From the NCBI GenBank assembly GCA_963921825.1, contig OY997589.1:49238638-49302637 (forward strand): a stretch of 64,000 bases of DNA, given 5' to 3'. A model generated the notes under the pieces. The model saw only the letters and a program-made list of their open reading frames with translations, was not told the origin of the DNA and did no database searches. A program made the translations under genes and the position numbers. Positions 60,301-64,000 of this stretch are shown one piece after another; the first letter of the stretch is position 1; each line of letters opens with the position of its first letter. Origin of the DNA: Erodium maritimum. Taxonomy: Eukaryota > Streptophyta > Magnoliopsida > Geraniales > Geraniaceae.

Positions 60301-61426
60301 ACAAGGATGTTAAAAATTGAACTAACCATGATAAATGTCAAAGGCCCAGCATAGAACTTATCTCATGTGGCTGACTTATCCCTTTTTTTTGCTTTCAATC
60401 AGGCCATCAATGACATGCCCACACCAGTCATATTCTGGGATCGCATTTACATCGTCCATTGCGTACAAGACAAAATGATTCACATACCTCCCGCTCGTCC
60501 ATTCAACCATCAGAGTTGAGAATAACACAACAAAATTCCACTTGAACATTTCTTCATCTCCTCTTTGTTTCTTCATCACTTCAATTAGAGAAGAGATGGT
60601 CACTCCAAAAACTGATTGAGCATTAAACTGCCGAAGCCAACGTACAACAAGTCGACAAAAATCAGATCTCTCTTGATTGATCGCTCGTCCGCCAAAGGGG
60701 ATCCCTAATGTTTCCTTAACATTTTCACTATTGATGTGTAAATGTCGGTCTTGCCCTAGCTTGATGCAAAGACTCCCAGTATGGATATTACTCACAAGCC
60801 AAGGGCTTGTTGTAATTCCTTCACCTCTAGCAGCAACATACTCCCAAAACCCATGTCATGTACTGCCTTCTTCTGCACATCAGTCATTTCCTCTATGAAA
60901 TTGACCAAGGACTTAGGTGATGTCCTGACCTTCAACCTCCAAAGACCATCATCTCTTATACGCACCTGATCCTTCTTGGTCTTCTTTTCAATTGGGTTTG
61001 CAAGAGCATTGTCCTCCAACTGTGGCCTCTTGTTCATAGGACCTACGAATGGTTCCATAGATGAGCTTTCACCTACATCATTTGCTGGATTCGGAGGAGG
61101 AGCGATGACTGATCCCTCTCCTATAACATCTGTTGGATTAGGAGGAGCGGACATCAACAACCTTTGTCCTGCATCCTTTGTCGGATTAGGAGCAGCAGTC
61201 GCAGATGAGCTCTTTTCCCCTACAACATTCGCATGATTCGGAGGGACTTTAATCTTGATAACAGGACGTTTTTTAGCTTTGACTGCACAACACATTCAAA
61301 AACACAAAAATCACCAATCATAGCAAAAGCATATAATAAAAACAAAGTTTAAATTATTCAAAACCTTTTACCTAGGATCAAGTCCTTAAGGAGAAGTAAA
61401 TCGTCATTTGATCTAGTCTTCACCAT
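57383..61426 (-). pseudogene. Ulp1-like cysteine protease (C48) gene with DUF1985 region, decayed
   Basis: The likely start is ATG at 61426 (MVKTRSNDDLLLLKDLIL). About nine exons fit: 61426-61372, 61282-60327, 60181-59975, about 59825-58975, 58560-58360, 58270-58172, 58070-57940, 57853-57654 and 57550-57383. Exon 2 has the entry of this family (FIEEMTDVQKKAVHDMGFGS) and a DUF1985-like part (INSENVKETLGIPFGG). Exon 3 has LYYVDRVVLEKRFV. Exon 4 is acidic, with three 11-residue repeats (GREAYEDVVDV type) and a basic tail KEEKKKSRSSRKK. The protease motifs are intact: H in HHYLACVN, D in VAVLDN, and the Cys in NKVDCGIYCMFHME. Ulp1 proteases cleave SUMO from proteins; the substrate here is unknown. 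Frame changes near 60795, 60385 (an A-run) and 58470, and a TGA near 60362, make this copy a pseudogene. Confidence 0.8.
58570..58955 (+). repeat. TGATAAA array in an intron of the Ulp1 gene
   Basis: Eleven exact TGATAAA motifs by hand count. Here they sit in larger ~130-bp repeats (58620-58750, 58740-58860 and 58860-58950) that include 'acaaagacatggttaacagaatgc'. Confidence 0.9.
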
Positions 61427-61484
61427 TTCTCTGAAACACAGACACTTATACATAAGAGTGTGAGCTAATCAAAGCTGAGTGTGT

Positions 61485-61785
61485 CTGATAAACCTAGATC
61501 ACAGTGTTGATAAATGTACAAGACAGTTGTGATAAACATAGATAATAAGACTGATAAACCTAGATCACAAAGTTGATAAAAGTACAAGACAGTTGTGATA
61601 AACACGGATAATAAGACTGATAAACCTACATCATAGAGTTGATAAAAAACAATGCAATGTTGATAAAAATGAATACAAATGTTGATAACTCACAGAGTTG
61701 ATACTTATTCAATACTAAAGATATAAGTGATAAATCTATCTCACAGAGTTGATAAATGTGAATGTGAATGTTGATAAATCACATA
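61485..61785 (+). repeat. TGATAAA array upstream of the Ulp1 gene start
   Basis: Twelve exact TGATAAA motifs by hand count, in pairs such as ACTGATAAACCTA and GTTGATAAAAGTA. It lies just 5' of the presumed start codon of the minus-strand gene. Confidence 0.9.
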
Positions 61786-62759
61786 TACACCACCTCTCAC
61801 ACGTTCAACCCTCCCAATAAAACTTCAAATGCATAGCAAACTTCACTTCAGTCATGAAAACATTCTTTTACTCAAACAGAAACCACATTGTCATGTTTAC
61901 CAATCGTGTACAGCCAGAAAACACATTATCTGAGATCAAACTTCGAAATCAGTACATGCACAGAAACATATCATCAAAATTTCAAAATCAACACGCATGC
62001 AATTGAAAATGAGACAATCAAACACAGAATACAAGCGATTTACAAGTTTTAGAGAAACAAAATGCACTATCAAACACAAAACCTAGATCAAACATCAATA
62101 CACATGCAGTTAAGTTGGAAAAAAAACAGAGCACAAAGCTTTCAAAACCCTGAATATATGTTCCTCCCTCCAGAAATCGCATACAAAAACGCTTTGAAGT
62201 AACAAAATCAACTGTCGAACTCGAAAACTAGGTCAAAATCGATTGTATTTCCAAAACAAATCCCTAAATCAGTGAAGCTTATCACGACAGAAAATGATCA
62301 CCACAATGAGAAACGGAGACCAAACCTCTATATAATGCGTAGAACTCAACCGGAACGATTGATTTTGCTTGAGATTGACGAAAAACACGAACAAAACTGC
62401 AGAAAAATGACGAGCCGAGCGAGAAGAAGGAACTGAGAGCGAGTGCGTGAGAGAAAACCGTGAGTTGTGTCTGAGAGATCGGAAGAGTCACGTAGTTGAG
62501 AAGAACAAATTGATATTATGACTTTACCCTCACAAAACTAAGGAATATTACAAAAATGCCACCGAATTGTGCTGTTTTTTTTCTGACAGAAGTCAACAAG
62601 TCAACATCCTACTAATAATCTCAGCCATCCATTTGTGAAATGAATGGCTTGGATTGGTTCACACAGTTTTTAGGTTAAGCTATGGTTTCTATTTGATTTT
62701 TTCTCTTCAAATTTATATTATATATTAAATAAAATGAATTATTATTTAATTAATTAAAT
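61786..62759 (-). other. MULE-2 right arm, probable promoter of the Ulp1 gene
   Basis: AT-rich DNA between the TGATAAA array and the terminal repeat. Short open frames on the minus strand (62282-62491) have no domain. By position it would hold the promoter and 5' leader; I saw no clear TATA box worth marking. Confidence 0.4.
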
Positions 62760-62940
62760 GAATGAATAAGGGCATTTTAGGTATTTTTGGAAAAATAAAC
62801 AGTAAACTGGCGGATTTGACTGACGGAAGGGATTTTTACTTACAACTCGTAACTTTAGGGTATGCATCACTATCTTTTGAACTTTAGGATAACTATCGAT
62901 TAAACGTGCCTACTTAAGGATAGTCATTTGAAGTTTTCCC
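62760..62940 (-). repeat. Candidate right terminal inverted repeat of MULE-2
   Basis: Read inward on the minus strand it starts GGGAAAACTTCAAATGAC. It has the same style as the MULE-1 ends: repeated short pieces with TACCCTAAAGTT and TATCCTAAAGTT, then a CCGTCAGTCAAAT motif, compare CCGTTAGTCTTC in MULE-1. The left partner is missing, so the inner border is a guess. Confidence 0.55.
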
Positions 62941-62959
62941 AAAACAAAAACTTAGTGTA

Positions 62960-63177
62960 GATTTTACGAAGTTGGTAAAACTTTTTAAAAGTTTTAGCAA
63001 TTAACCTTTTATTTTTAACATGACTTAGTCATCATGTAGAAACTTTATGATAGCAAGTATAATCTTATATTTATTGCCTTTAGTCAAGATTTTTTCATAT
63101 TTTTTTTACCTGGTTTAGTTTTACTAAGTTGGCAAAACTTTTTATAGTTTTTAGCAATTAACTTTTTACTTTTTCTG
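62960..63177 (+). repeat. Flank of MULE-2 with a ~50-bp direct repeat
   Basis: AT-rich DNA without a gene. The segment 62969-63022 (GAAGTTGGTAAAACTTTTTA...) recurs at 63127-63176 with a few differences. Confidence 0.7.
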
Positions 63178-64000
63178 TCACGCCTCAAATCCAGTTTTGA
63201 CCGGACTCGAGACGTGAACCGAAAATAATAACAAAGAAGGCAATTTTAAACAATATGAACTCCAAAAATAGTTTGAAAATAGCAATTTCGATAACAAGAG
63301 TCAAATGCTCGAAATCCAAAATAGGAAGTTTGGTACGAAAGGGAATACGTCTCTAGACAATCCAATACTAGGACTCTCGCTACAAGCTCCCTAGCTTCGA
63401 GACGCCCTCTACTCCAACTCACGAATGAAACCTGTAAGAACAGTAGTGAAGGGGATGAGCGTTTCGTTCAGTAGGAAAAAGTAGTAAAGGGGATGAGCAT
63501 TCGGCTCACCACCACGGATACCCCTCCAAATATGGCATACTAGTAAAGCAATAACAAGACAATTTAAACAAAGTAACCCAATGACAACGCTTGAACCCAT
63601 CCGGGAGCAGTCTGCAAATCAAACTTGATACTGAACCATCGCCCAGACACTTCTCCTCAACTATACACTTAGCACTTGTCACCTAGACAATTCACACTGG
63701 AACGTAAACACGGTTATATCACAACTAACCACGCGTGCGAACGCACACAGCAATGCACTGAAACCATATATAAATGCATTCAAGATCACAAAGGATCATA
63801 TACATGCTGCTCGATCTGGATCCTTAGCACCCACATCACACAAGAATCACATAACAGGCATAAGTAACCACAACGAACAAAAAATAGTCAACACACACAG
63901 TAAATCATTAGTGAGCACACACAGTAAGTATCCAATAACACACCGGATCACACAGCACGGCTGAAAGATATCATACCGGAACACACAACATCGGCCTGGA
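63178..64000 (-). mobile_element. Gypsy LTR, third type, running off the window
   Basis: Begins TGTCACGCCTC on the plus strand, like the inner ends of the other minus-strand gypsy LTRs, and shares the hairpin block twice (around 63450-63468 and 63491-63510, the second GATGAGCATTCGGCTCACC). The rest matches neither gypsy-H nor G4 by eye. No coding part is in the window. Confidence 0.75.

Larger units (their letters stand above)
55236..62940 (+). mobile_element. MULE-2, FAR1/Ulp1-type Mutator-like element, left end missing
   Basis: The right part of a DNA transposon with two convergent genes: a FAR1-like MULE transposase on the plus strand, cut at its left by G4, and an Ulp1 protease gene on the minus strand. 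The right end is placed at 62940, where the text GAAGTTTTCCC mirrors the GGGAAA start of MULE-1. The next nine bases (62941-62949) would be the target duplication. The arrangement matches known plant MULEs that carry Ulp1 genes (Kaonashi in Arabidopsis, CUMULE in melon). Both genes are decayed. Confidence 0.75.

Overview
The window is nuclear DNA of a flowering plant, most likely a eudicot. The evidence is plant-type LTR retrotransposons primed by initiator Met-tRNA, plant MuDR, FAR1 and Ulp1/DUF1985 transposon proteins, an L1 LINE remnant, and a plant mitochondrial nad2 fragment. I see no intact host gene and no tRNA, rRNA or CRISPR. Nearly all of it is transposons inserted into transposons.

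Layout. 1-1778: decayed 3' part of a LINE. 1802-13301: a Mutator-like element (MULE-1) with 148-bp terminal inverted repeats and a perfect 9-bp target duplication. Its gene covers only the N-terminal, DNA-binding part of a MuDR transposase. It is interrupted by a young Ty1/copia element (copia-1, 4358-12815, minus strand, LTRs almost identical, 5-bp target duplication). 13311-16912: microsatellites and a decayed DUF1985 gene of the Ulp1-MULE type. 16913-42750: an old Ty3/gypsy element (gypsy-R, minus) split by a second copia element of the same family as copia-1 (copia-2, 17381-40787, plus). Copia-2 carries three gypsy insertions: gypsy-H (19407-26312, target duplication CACAT), a solo LTR (G1, 26695-29608, target duplication ACCGG) and a 3'-truncated element (G2, 30508 to about 36708).

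42751-55235: an unassigned GC-rich unit interrupted by an internally deleted gypsy element (G3, 43848-49748), followed by an opposite-facing relative (G4, about 51060-55235). G3 and G4 form a large inverted repeat. The second LTR fragment of G3 contains a piece of mitochondrial nad2. 55236-62940: the right part of a second MULE (MULE-2) with two convergent decayed genes, a FAR1-like transposase (+) and an Ulp1 cysteine protease gene (-). Their non-coding parts are filled with the motif TGATAAA. 63178-64000: the start of another gypsy LTR.

The gypsy LTRs share two features beyond ordinary family similarity: minisatellite arrays that differ in copy number between copies, and a short hairpin block followed by a splice-acceptor-like tract. 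Insertion order can be read from the nesting: gypsy-R, then copia-2, then H, G1 and G2; and MULE-1, then copia-1. Coordinates and repeat counts were read by eye, so element ends without a target duplication are approximate.
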